Under the pieces are notes generated by a model, which did not search any database, had not been told where the DNA came from, and saw nothing but the letters and a program-made list of their open reading frames with translations. From assembly GCA_020137815.1 (NCBI GenBank), contig CM035353.1:3959210-4023209 (forward strand): 64,000 bases of DNA. Reading direction: 5' to 3'. The translations under genes were made by a program, and so were the position numbers. Within the stretch, counting starts at the first letter, position 1. Each line of letters begins with the position of its first letter. Shown here piece by piece: positions 36,635-49,800 of the stretch. The DNA comes from Hormiphora californensis. Lineage: Eukaryota > Ctenophora > Tentaculata > Cydippida > Pleurobrachiidae.

Positions 36635-37342
36635 GTACTTGAAACTTACTACACACGTGTGTGGGCAATCCGGTAAATGGGATCGCACTGTATGTTGATA
36701 CTTGGCAAAAAATGTTTCAAACTTTCATCAACTACAACGTAAAACTATTTATTGAGGATGCTTATTGTATTGGGGAAATGAGCCACAGCCCCAAAAGTCA
36801 CCGTGTTTTCTTGAATAATATAAAATCACACAGTATATCTTTGGATCACAAGATGGATCACAAATGTGTTGAATATATCGCTGCATGTTTTTATACCCCC
36901 TTCACCCTTGCATTATATATTATCACGTGTGATTCTCAAACAATGCATCAAACTATATTTACCCTTGAATCACTACGATAGCGCTTTGTGACACCCCCTC
37001 ACTGAGCTGTATTGTTGAGCGATATACCTGCAGGTCTCGCTCCTTTTATCAAACGATGCAATGCTATCGGACACCATTGTTTCTTTGTAAAATAGTTTTG
37101 TTAAAAATGTCGTACATGAGACTACGTCAATCGCAACTTCACCAAAGCTATCTCGAGAAATTTAATAGATTTAGACTCCTCAACCTACTGCAGTCAAACC
37201 TCGATTTACCGGAATTCCAGCGGCCCGAGGAGTATACCAAGGGGTAAAGCTCTGGCTGTACTATTGCACACCCTGCTCGATTTACAGCCACAAAGGGCCT
37301 TTTATAACGCACAAATCTGAAAACGCGGTGCAATGCAATTAA

Positions 37343-38646
37343 GGGTACGCTAACCAAAAATTTTTTTCGAGTGCAGGGAAATCTCTCACCGCAGGGTTGT
37401 ATGCCATGCCAAGGAGACCTCAAATATGCAATTTTAGCCCTCAAGTCGAATTCATATTTTTGCTACAGCCGTTTTAAAATCGTCTTGAAAATTTCTGAAA
37501 AGACGTTTTTGATACCCTAAAAATACATTTTCAGGGCTAGAAGCTTAAAATTTTGGGGATTTGAAGGGGATAGGAAGGTTTATCGACACAAAAATTTTTA
37601 TTGAAATCGGTGATGATTTTCGGTCGTGAGATTGATTTACTTTTTTCCCTCTTAAAGGCCCTATTTAGCAAAGTTTCGAAAGTTTGTGAAGACTGTAAAT
37701 TGGTGAAAAGTTGCGTCTAACGATTATCTAAGTGGCCACAAATTTTTGGCGTGTCCTTATTTGAGACAAGTTGTACAGAGCTTTTTTTGTGAAAGCCGTT
37801 TTTTAGAAATAAAGAAATAGCCGGTATCTCAAAAACGACTAATTTTAGAGACCTGAGACCAAGCTTAAACGATTCAGAAGGTCCGATTTTGGGGGGGTCT
37901 TCTGAGAGACATTTTTCTCCTACTTCAACGGTTTACGCTGTAATTGCGAAAAACAAATCCTTTGAAGAGGGCAAAAGAGGAGTTCAGACAGCCTGCTTCG
38001 TGCTGCTTTTCCACCTTCTTGCTAAATCCTTTTTCGCAATTACAGCAAAAACCGTTGAAGTAGGAGAAAAATGTCTCTCAGAAGACCCCCCCCCCCAAAA
38101 TCGGACCTTCTGAATCGTTTAAGCTTGGTCTCAGGTCTCTAAAATCAGTCGTTTTTGAGATACAGGCTATTTCTTTATTTCTAAAAAAACGGCTTTCACA
38201 AAAAAAAGCTCTGTACAACTTGTCTCAAATAAGGACACGCCAAAAATTTGTGGCCACTTAGATAATCGTTAGACGCAACTTCTCACCAATTTACAGCCTT
38301 CACAAACTTTCGGAACTTTGCTAAATAGGGCCTTTAAGAGGGAAAAAAGTAAATCAATCTCACGACCGAAAATCATCACCGATTTTAATAAAATTTTTTG
38401 TGTCGATAAACCTTCCTATCCCCTTCAAATCCCCATAATTTTAAGCTTCTAGCCCTGAAAATGTATTTTTAGGGTGTCAAAAACGTCTTTTCATAAATTT
38501 TCAAGACGATTTTAAAACGGCTGTAGCAAAAATATGAATTCGACTTGAGGGCTAAAATTGCATATTTGAGGTCTCCTTGGCATGGCCTACAACCCTGCGG
38601 CGAGAGATTTCCCTGCACTCGAAAAAAAATTTTGGTTAGCGTACCC
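37343..38646. mobile_element. 1.3-kb foldback element flanked by TTAA
   Basis: Arms of ~620 bp are inverted repeats with small mismatches. The ends are GGGTACGCTAACC and GGTTAGCGTACCC, each flanked by TTAA (37339-37342, 38647-38650). The TTAA target recalls piggyBac-type integration, but no transposase is present. A shorter relative lies at 47206-48082. To its left, 37190-37330 is a degenerate CTCGATTTAC repeat. No gene between 36.65 and 39.10 kb. Confidence 0.9.
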
Positions 38647-39103
38647 TTAAGCTACGTGTATCTACGTGATGAATACAAAACTAATCAATTAGGAACCGTA
38701 TTTAGCACGTACAAATACTTTCCGTGCATCATGCGCGGAAAGTTTTTGTGCGCAAGCGGTTCGCTTTATTAAAAATCGGACTTTAATTAGCTCATCAGCT
38801 GTCTCGTCTCACGTTTCACTGTCCAATTCGAAGCGGTCAGATCGGAACCCTGGGCAGGGAAATACAGCACTATGAATACATAGTCATAATACATAGTGCA
38901 GTGCAAATATTCTTCTTCGCACAGCCTCACACAGGTGCTCAGAGGACAAGGCGAATCGATGTTGTCCCAGCTTTGGCCTTGGATTCCCAATCCACTGTTT
39001 TATTTAATTGATATTTTTTTAGTAGTCGGCCATTTCATGCCGAGATAAATACTTCTTTTGCTAAAAATGTCTTTCTCACAACTCATCTTTACGTAGTAGT
39101 GAT

Positions 39104-42100
39104 ATGGGTGACCCTGCGGATTGGGAGTCTTTACCTACAATTGAAAAATGTCTGCACAAGGTTCGTATTTTATACCATTTATCCAACCCTAGTCTGATTT
39201 TGGGAGTTCGACTCTACTTTTTCGGGAAGGACAATCACCTATCCTATGTCCCATTTGAGGGTTATATGAGGTATAAACTCTGGCCACTGGCGCATTATTT
39301 CAGATAAATTCTCCCAGCGCGCCGCTGGGAGAAGTTAGCTGGAGTTTATCCGCCGCTGGCGGATAAACTGGTTTAAATCACGACGACGATCCCGAGGCGG
39401 AGCCGAGGGGGAGGCGGAGGGGTGCCAGTGGTCAGAGTTTATAGATTATATACCCTGCTTTAGTTGTTTATTTGAAGTATTACACACCAACAAGAGAGAG
39501 AACACTAATCAAAACACACAAAGAGAACTGAGAAATAGTTAAAAACACCTCACAATTGAGTGTACACTGTTTGGTAACAGTTACTAAGCAGTTGCTAAGG
39601 AAAGAGAGTGAAAGAAATAGCCTGATAAGGGGCATGTCACACATAACACAGAGGAAGAGATAGTGAGACAAAAGGGGAGATAAAGAGAGAGTAATTGACG
39701 GAATGTGTCCTTTCTTTCTCTCCAATGTAGTGTGTAAGTGTTGCACATAGTGTTCCCTCTGTATTTTAGTAAGAACTGATCATTTACACACACTTTGAAT
39801 GTTACATAGGAGTTCAAATTAAATAACCTGCCAGTGGGAAATAATCTGCCACTGGACTGGCTGTTTACTGAGAGCGCACCAGTGGGACTTCTCGCCACTG
39901 GCGGGTTATTTAAGTTAGCAGGGTATATAATAAACCGAAAAATAATATTTCTCGCCAGAATTGGAAAGCTCGAGTTGAGGGGTACGAACAATCACTAAAA
40001 GACTTCAAGAGATCAAGTGGAGGGAATGACCCATTATTCGATAATGTGAGTGTCTCATCCTGAATGAAGCATATCTTTCCAATTTCGATTTTATACCGCT
40101 CTCATTATACATCACTCTAGTCTCTATTATATCAATTATCTATTTCAGTTAGGTATAAGTACAGCTACATGTTATTGTCATATTTGGTCATACAGGTTAT
40201 TGCTTATTACCATATTTGGTCATCTCCTTACAAAGTCATGTTTTCAGTACCTCGGTTCTATAAAGAAGTTCGTTATGGACACCAACGCTAACGCACAAGA
40301 AAAGGGCTGTGAGGTGGTCCTAGCCTTTGTTACACAAGCTGATTGCGCTAAAAAGTAAGTTACTTTAGTAAAGGGAGACTTGGGTCATTTAATGCTCAAT
40401 AAACAGACGAGTCACCAAGTCCGTTCTCTATAAACAATGATATATTATGGGACATGGTTAAATGGGGGAGGTGGGAGCCGGATGATTTAATATGGTTAAA
40501 TGGGGGGGGGGGGGCATTATAATAGTGTTAACTTACCCAGATTGATGACTTCATAACTTGTGGTGAAGATATCATTTTTGCTTGTAATAAAGTCATGTAC
40601 TAGAATGGCTAATCGTATGAATTGTTGTCCCCAATTGCGTGTGAGATAAATGTCGTAGTTTGTTTGCGTCTGTGGAAACATCGTGTTAACACGTGTGTTT
40701 ACAGCTAGTTCCATTAACTTCCAGACACACATGTGTGACGTTATGTAATTGTGTGTGTGACACGATACATAGACTGGAGACAAATTTAAACTATTGCACA
40801 CAAACAAGTCGGATGGAGAGAGCAATGTGTATGGGGTATTCAGATTCACCTTCCAGAGTTAGACTTGGCATGCTAAGTGCTACCTGTATCGTTTGTTTGT
40901 CTGTGTTCATCTTTCTTATACATGTTTAATTCCATGTTGTCTTATCATATCATTTCTTCAGACGTCATACAAATGCTTGAATTTTAGCACGTCTTAGAAA
41001 GTGTAATACAGCGTCGAAGTAGTGGAGGAGTACATGTGTAATGCGTGTAATACGTACTTATTTGAAAACAAAGGTGATATTATGTTTGTTGGACGAAAGG
41101 AGACTCGCTGGGTTATTATTTGTAATAATAATAATAATAATATTCCGCGCTTATATACCGCCCATACCCGACAGAGACATGCCAAAATATTGGCGATGTT
41201 CCGCCGAATCATCAGAGCGGTATATCCTCGACTAATTATATGACACACTCGAACAGCTCTGGTTGAAAAACAATATATAGACGACTAAATAAACTTTACT
41301 TATAAATAATAAACCAGTAAGTCTCCCTGTGTCCAATTAACATATGAACTATCTCAAGAGTAGTCAAGCGATATATTATTTGTTCTTATCTGAAGGCTGC
41401 CATTCTCTCCATTACTCAAAGCTTTTTACCAATTTGAATATATGTGTGTTTGCATATATATCCAGCCCAGTTTAAATTCGAATAAAGCGCCACAGTGACG
41501 TACCAGTGAGTTTGTGTGTAACAGGGAAAGGAAAGAAAGAAAGAGATAGATAGGTGTGGAAAGAAAGAGAGATAGATAGAGAGATAGGGTTTCGGTCCAG
41601 GTTTTCAAGCAGCGCTTTTCGTCTCACAATGTGTTTTGCAATAATACCCTAGGCTCCCCTATAGTAGGGACGAATCTTAATTTTTTGACTCACTATTTGG
41701 TTCAAAGCAAATTCCGGTTGTAACCCACCTATTTTGACCCGCTGAACACGATCCCGTCCATAGGCAAGCTCGGAAAAGTGAAGAAAATGCCCAAATCGGC
41801 CACGCCCTTTTACCTGTATTTTCAGCCTGTAGCCAAAAACATAAATCCTCTTAGAATGGGAGTAGAGACAAATCTGAGGGCACTAAAGTGATCAGCGCCC
41901 TCGCATTAGTGGGGGTAGGTGCTGGAATTAAATCTCTATCTCATCTGGTTAATTAGATAATTGGATAATTAAGTTTGCGCATAACCGTTTTTTGGCTATA
42001 TGGCTATAGCCACTTAGGAATGGTTTAGAGACTTTTCACTGGCGCCATTTTGTAGGCAATAGCCAAGTTATGGGGGGTCGACGTCGGACTTTTAAGCTCT

Positions 42101-42734
42101 ATCTCCAACCGTTTAGCCGTTATTTGGCTTAATTGATGCTCAAAATCGGGCTTTTTACCGTTTTTCGCTCATTTTGAGCATCGATTAAGCCCAATAACGG
42201 CTAAACGGTTGTAGATAGAGCTTAAAAGTCCGACGTCGACCCCCCATAACTTGGCTATTGCCTACAAAATGGCGCCAGTGAAAAGTCTCTAAACCATTCC
42301 TAAGTGGCTATAGCCATATAGCCAAAAAACGGTTATGCGCAAACCTAATTATCCAATTATCTAATTAACCAGATGAGATAGAGATTTAATTCCAGCACCT
42401 ACCCCCACTAATGCGAGGGCGCTGATCACTTTAGTGCCCTCAGATTTGTCTCTACTCCCATTCTAAGAGGATTTATGTTTTTGGCTACAAGCTGAAAATA
42501 CAGGTAAAAGGGCGTGGCCGATTTGGGCATTTTCTTCACTTTTCCCACTTTCCTAGGGGCGGGTCGGTTTTTAGCGGGTCAAAAAGGGGGATCTCTGTCT
42601 ATCTCTATGTCTCTCTCTCCCACTATGATCTATCTCTATCTCTGCAGGGCAAGGCACTTGTTACAGAAATGTACAGATGGTTGGGAGATACACTCGATAA
42701 GCTTCTTCCACCGCTCGAGCTCAAGGAAATTATG
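39104..42734 (+). CDS. CKAP5: CKAP5 block 1: N-terminus and TOG1 exons
   Basis: Exons 39104-39160, 39959-40045, 40248-40354 (ends phase 2) and 42648-42734 (GKALVTEMYRWLGDTLDKLL). The first three cover HEAT 1-2 of TOG1 (YLGSIKKFVMDTNANAQEKG). The last matches the TOG1 end (EIYRWIRDALRPPL in vertebrates). The last starts in phase 0 while 40354 ends in phase 2, so at least one exon between them is unseen. The first donor is a weak GTTCGT. Introns carry a 660-bp element (39270) and a large palindrome (41731). Confidence 0.88.
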
Positions 42735-43797
42735 GTATGTTAAAAATATGTTACAGTCGGACCCCGATTTAGTGGCATCCTCGGGGGGAAAAATCCTGCC
42801 ACTAAATCGGTCCGGGGTGCCACTAAATCGGGGTCCGACTGTATAACTAAACGTTTTTTCGAAATTTTGATTATCCTAAACATTTAGCCACCAGTTTGAA
42901 TTCCACTTTAATCTAGTTCCCTTCCAAGTATATTTCTATCTATTTGTCATGTATATTTTCCATCCCTACAATTCAGTCCTTGCATCTGTTGATGGTGCCG
43001 TGTGCCTCTCAAAAAATGATATTTGCTTGTGAAACTGAATCTCACGTGTCAGCTTATATATTGCAACTGCTTGTCACACAAGTGTTTGTGATATAGAAAT
43101 GACGACATGTTGAGAGATGACAGATGAATTCTCTCCCCTTCTGCGAGATAGATATTATAGCGATGCAGTGCTATACAATGGCCACTACCGGAGGAATTAC
43201 AATTGCTTGCAGGATTGGAGAAACTGCAAAAACGGCAACAAAAACTTTCGCCATGAAAGAGAGTTTTCAATGACGTTACACTGTTTTCATTGTCTTTTTC
43301 ACCAGCTTAGATTGTTCAGTAAGGACTCTTCGGTAGCTTTTACATCCTTCCAAAATTATGTAACATAATTATTATGTCTCAGACCTCACTATCACAACAT
43401 ATATTATTACCCCAACAAGCCATGTCATTACAATTATAATCGTTTTGTGTCACTTGTCTGGTGTTTGTCTTTTATAATCGTGTGTGCGATATCTTTGAAA
43501 AACTTACCGGCCGCCGCCACACCTTTTTAATGGGGTCTCTCATGGTAGAAGCAGGGAGAGAGGGGTCATAGCATGAATGACCTGGCAGATTGATAACTCG
43601 TTTTATCGTTAAAAGTAGCCCAACATTAGAACATACCTGAAACGTACATACTTCGCATGGGGGACATGATACCGGTGCTTAATATTGAATACTTTGCATG
43701 GAACATACTTAATGATGAGTAACTTTTAGATGCAATAGAGGGCCACCAACCGATATACCTGCCTTCTAGAAAGCTGCAGATAGAGAGGAGAGAGAGA

Positions 43798-43867
<70 letters not shown>

Positions 43868-46800
43868 TAGAGAGAGAGAGTGATAGAGAGATAGAGAGTG
43901 CAAATGGTTCACACAGGATGATTGGCCATCTTGTCGCAGTATCATTATACTATTGCTTTTTTTGTTGGCATTTCAATTTGTGTCTGAAGTCTGATACACA
44001 TTACACAAGTAATATAACAAGTACTAAATTCATTATACACGATCAATTTGATCAACTCATTCCAAGATATTCTTTATCTTTTCAGTGGTTCTGTCTCTTG
44101 TTCCGATCGTCGACGTTCGTCTCGTATCTCTCTTTGTCTCTCTCTCTCCCTCTCCCTGTCTTTCTCCCTCTCCATCGATAGTCTATCTCTCTCTATCTTC
44201 TCCCTCTCGATTCACTGATGGCATGCAGCAATAATAACACATGATCATGATGTACTGAGAAGATGTAAGATCAGACCTTTCTTTTTTCATGTTTCAGTTT
44301 CTAATTCTATCCCTCGTTTTAAGATATTACCTCCCTATTTGTGTCCCTCTCTCGGCATTATAACCCCATTTCCTATTTATACCCAACACTATTACACTAA
44401 ACCCATATTGTATATGTATGTGCTTTTACCATAAAAACATGAACATGAAACTCGATAGTCCGACACAGTTTGATCTGAGTAAAATGCTTCAGGAGGCAAT
44501 ATTTCATGTGGCTTGCATCTTGTAATTAGTTGGTCCATATCCAACAATGGTCCCAATATGGCATATCGCCAACGTGATGATATCTCTCCAACCAGTTAAA
44601 CTCTATTTGAATCTTTGTCGTAAACATACACCGAGAGCTATAGACTAGTGTCAAAACAGTTTTTACAATACTGAACATATTATGTGATCTGATATTGTAT
44701 CTGATGACTGATATATGTTACCAAAAAATGTAGATCAATACAAATGGGGACAAGGGACGGTACTACCAGTTGTAACTAACGTGGTGGGGAAACCTCTAGC
44801 TGAACTATATAGACATAAAATAATGGACTGAAGAAGAAATGGAGGATGATTACCAAGGATCTTGTTAACGCGGTTTACAAATAAACTTTAGTAGCTCAGA
44901 TTTGTTATGTTCAAACCCTTCTTTACATTTGTAAAGAGCGGAGCGCGCGAAACACAGTCTAGCTAGGCAAGCTCAGATCAGATATATTAGAATTAAACAA
45001 AACATCCGAAACATCATCAGACAAATATATCCCCCTGCAGTTGAACGAGTTGAGGGAGGAATGGGGGAAGGTTGAGAAGGGAGTTCCAGAGAGGTTTACC
45101 AGGACCGAGCAGGCTCGGATGGAGGAAGCCGGGGAGCAAGAGGAGGAGGAGGAGGAGGAAGGGGGGACCGGTGGAGGTAACTATATATTGCCCTCCCTGC
45201 ACTTGTTTTTTATTAACCCTGATCCTGTTTAAATTTGTAACAGCTGGGTCGAGCAAGGCAACTTACCAAATTATATCGTCACAGTATTACTTAGTTTTGG
45301 TAATGAAATTACCCCTCTGCGTTAATATGGCTCATGTATGCAATAAAAGGGGTGACTTCGTAACCAATACTTAGTTGACATGGTTCACCCAATCCTACTC
45401 CCCCATGTTTCTTCTTCTTTCAATCCTTCACTATCAGGTGGTGGTGGTGGTGACGGGGGAGAAGAGGAAGAAGATGAGGAGCTTGATCCGTATGACCTGG
45501 CGGAGGCAAAAGACATCATAAAACTTCTCAACAAGGATTGTCCTGATTTCCATACCATGCTGGTAAATCACATGCCTTGATAGGTGACACACTGATATAA
45601 TCGGGTGACACACTGTTATAATGGGGTGTCACACTGATATAATGTGGAATTGTTGCTGGAAACCCTCTCTGCAAGTTCAGAATATTTGATTCAGATACAT
45701 TTGATGAGCATTTGATTCTATATAATATAATGATATATAATTTCAGACTGACAAAAGTTGGAAGATTAGAAAGGAGGCATTGGAAAAGTTGCAACCTCTT
45801 GCCGAATATATCAAAATTGAGCCAAGCAGTAAGTTTAACTTTTAGAAAGTACATTTACCACCGGGCTCTATCATTGATTTTGACATTTCCCTAATTGTAC
45901 ACTTGATTGTTTGACCCTCTGATTACCCAACTCTCTCTGATCGTGCAATACATGACACTTCTTGTGCTGTTGTAATAATTGTAGAGTTAACTTTATGAAC
46001 AATACAAGACACTTCTTGAATAATTTATAATACAAGCAAAACAGAGCTATCTTACTTTTAGTGGTAATTATAGAGCTAGCTTCTAATATATCGAAGCACA
46101 GGATTTCAAATCTCTTTCAGATGAGTTTGGTGGTATTGTGTCCCCGCTAGCCAAGATAATCACTAAGGACAGTAACATCGTAGTGGTACAACTTGCTGCA
46201 AAGTGCCTCGCTGGACTAGCAAAGGGATTAAGAAAAGGTGTGCAGTATTTAGTAAATACTGTACCTTTACTATTTACATACTATTCTCCCCCATTTGATC
46301 TAGATTTTCGGACCTAAACCTATTCTTGGTTATATTAATTGCGTTGTTGGGCGTATGGAGAAGTGTTGAGGGGGTGATCCCTGTATTGATCTCACGTGGT
46401 TCGAAGTTTGGTCAGGCATAGAAGACTCGGGATGTTACAAAGGTGAACAAATTTCAATAGCAAAACTATTGAAATTTGTTCACCTTTGTAACATCCCGAG
46501 TCTTCTATGCCTGACCAAACTTCGAACCACGTGAGATCAATACAGGGATCACCCCCTCAACATGTCTCTACCACGGACGGTGTCATCAGCCCTACACAGC
46601 TGATCCAGAGTATGGAGAAGTAATTCAATTATACCTACCATCTTGTTGCAGCTTACTCAAGTCACGCGAAGGAGACCGTAGTGGCATGTCTTAGCAAGTA
46701 CAAGGAAAAGAAATCATCAGTAATTGCCGTCCTGAGCGATTGCTTAGATGCCACCATTGAAACGGTAACTAATTAATTAATGGTTTGGGACATATAGCTA

Positions 46801-49800
46801 TGGTGTTTTACTGTAACTCTCTACCTAGTGTATATTATCTGATTAAAACGATCAATTAGCCAAATAATATATGTATATCAATTCTCCAACTATTAAACTC
46901 CCATATATTCCACCCACAGATTCAGTTCTCAAGTGTTTCGGAGCAAGTGATTGAGTCCCTGGGTGACAAGAATCCGGCGTCCGCAGAACACCCAAATTGT
47001 GGTTCGGTTTAAAATTGCCCAACACGTCCCCAAAAACCCAGGGGCGGAATTTTTAAACCTATTTTAACCTTCCCTAAGCCCCCCCTGTCCCTAAAAAACT
47101 CCGTTTTTTTCCCGGTCCCTCAAAAAGGTTTAAAAACCTTTTTTCCCTTTCAACCTTTTTTTTTTTCCCCCCGGTGCCCCCCGCCCCCCCGTGTGAAAAA
47201 AAATTATGGTGTACAGAGCTTTTTTTGTGAAACCCGTCTTTTTGAAAAATAGGGAAATTCCCTGTATCTCAAAAACGGATGATCGTAGAGACCTGTGACC
47301 AAGCTTAATCGATTCAGAAGGTCCAATTTTGGGGGGGTCTTCTGAGAGACATTTTGCTCCTACTCCAACCGTTTTTGCTGTAAATGCGGAAAAGGTATCA
47401 GCAAGTAAGGGGGAAATCAGCCCGAAGCAGGCTACTGGAATAGAGTTGTTCCCCCTTTTCATAGAATTGGTTTTTGCAATTACAGCAAAAACGGTTGGAG
47501 TAGGAGCAAAATGTCTCTCAGAAGACCCCCCCAAAATTGGACCTTCTGAATCGATTAAGCTTGCTCGCAGGTCTCTACGATCATCCGTTTTTGAGATACA
47601 GGGAATTTCCCTATTTTTCAAAAAGACGGGTTTCACAAAAAAAGCTCTGTACACCACATCTTTGGCGGGAAAGTTCCAAAATTTTTGGGCCACATAGATA
47701 ATCTTTTTGAGCAATTATTTCCAGATTTTCATCTCAAATGAAGCATGGGAACATTCTCAGCCAGCGTGTCAAAGAAGCAAAAAAGTAAACCGTTCTCATG
47801 GCCAAAAATAAGCTCCATTTCAAAAATCCTTCTTTGGGCTTATTCACCTTTATATTCTCTTCAAATTCCAAGAATTTGATGTTTCTATCTCAAAAAAAGT
47901 GGTCCTGAGGTTAAAAATTTCAACAAAAATTGAAAAAACGCCACTTTGAAAATAGGCTGTAGCAAAAATATGAATTCGACTTTAGGGCTAAAATTGCATA
48001 TTTGAGGTCCATTTTGTATGACCTAAACCCTGGTGAAGTCATTTGGTTGGGCACTCGATGATGAAAAACGCCAGGTGTACCCTTAATATGGCTCATGTAT
48101 GCAATAAAAGGGGTGACTTCGTAACCAATACTTAGTTGACATGGTTCACCCAATCCTACTCCCCCATGTTTCCATTAAATTACTTCTTTCAAACCTTCAC
48201 TCTCAGGTGGTGGTGGTGACGGGGAAGAAGAGGAAGAAGATGAGGAGCTTGATCCGTATGACCTGGCTGAGGCAAAGGACATCATTAAACTTCTCAACAA
48301 GGATTGTCCTGATTTCCATACCATGCTGGTAAATCATATGCATTGATATAGGTGATACACTGTTATAATGTGGAGGTGATGCACTGTTATAATGGGGTGT
48401 CACACCTAGTATAATGGGGTGATACACTGTTATAATGGGGTGATACACTGTTATAATGGGGGGTGATACACTGTTATAATGGGGTGATACACTGTTATAA
48501 TGGGGAGGTGATACACTGTTATAATGGGGAGGTGATACACTGTTATAATGGGGAGGTGATACACTGTTATAATGGGGAGGTGTCACACTGTTATAATGGG
48601 GAGGTGATACACTGTTATAATGGGGAGGTGTCACACTGATATAATGGGGAGGTAATACACTGTTATAATGGGGAGGTGATACACTGTTATAATGGGGAGG
48701 TGACACACTGTTATAATGGGGAGGTGTCACACTGATATAATGGGGAGGTGATACACTGTTATAATGGGGAGGTATCAGGTGATACACTGTTATTAATGTG
48801 GAATTGTTGCTGGAAACCCTCTCTGCAATTAGTTCAGAATATTTGATTCAAATACATTTGCTGGGCATTTGATTCTATATATAATGATATATTATTTCAG
48901 ACTGACAAAAGTTGGAAGATTAGAAAGGAGGCATTGGAAAAGTTGCAACCTCTTGCCGAATATATCAAAATTGAGCCAAGCAGTAAGTTTAACTTTTAGA
49001 AAGTACATTTACCACCGTTCTATCATTGATTTTGACATTACCCTAATTGTACACTTCTTGGTTGTTCGACCCTCTTTTTACCCAACTCTCTCTGATCGTG
49101 CAATACATGACACTTCTTGTGCTGTTGTAATAATTGTAGGGTTAATTGTATGAACAATACAAGACACTTCTTGAATAATTTGTAATGCAAGCAGAACAGA
49201 GCTAGCTTACTTTTAGTGGTAATGGTGGTAGTAGAGCTAGCTTCTCATATATCAAGCACTTTGACACAGGATCTCTCTTTCAGATGAGTTTGGTGGCATT
49301 GTGTCCCCGCTAGCCAAGATAATCACTAAGGACAGTAATATCGTAGTGGTACAACTTGCTGCAAAATGCCTCGCTGGACTAGCAAAGGGATTAAGAAAAG
49401 GTGCAGTATTTACTATTCTCCCCATTTGATCTAGCTTTTCGGACCTAAACCTACTCTTGGTTATATTAATTGCGTTGTTGGGCGTATGGAGAAGTAATTC
49501 AATTATACCTACCATCTCGTTGCAGCTTACTCAAGTCACGCGAAGGAGACCGTAGTGGCATGCCTTAGCAAGTACAAGGAAAAGAAAGCGTCAGTAATTG
49601 CCGTCCTGAGCGATTGCTTAGATGCCACCATTGAAACGGTAACTAATTAATTAATGGTTTGGGACATATAATAGCTATGGTGTTTTACTTTAACTCTCTA
49701 CCAAGTTTTATTCTCTGATTAAAACGATCAATTAGCCAAATATTATATCAATTCTCCAGTTATTAAACTCCCATTCCATCCACAGATCCAGTTCTCAAGT

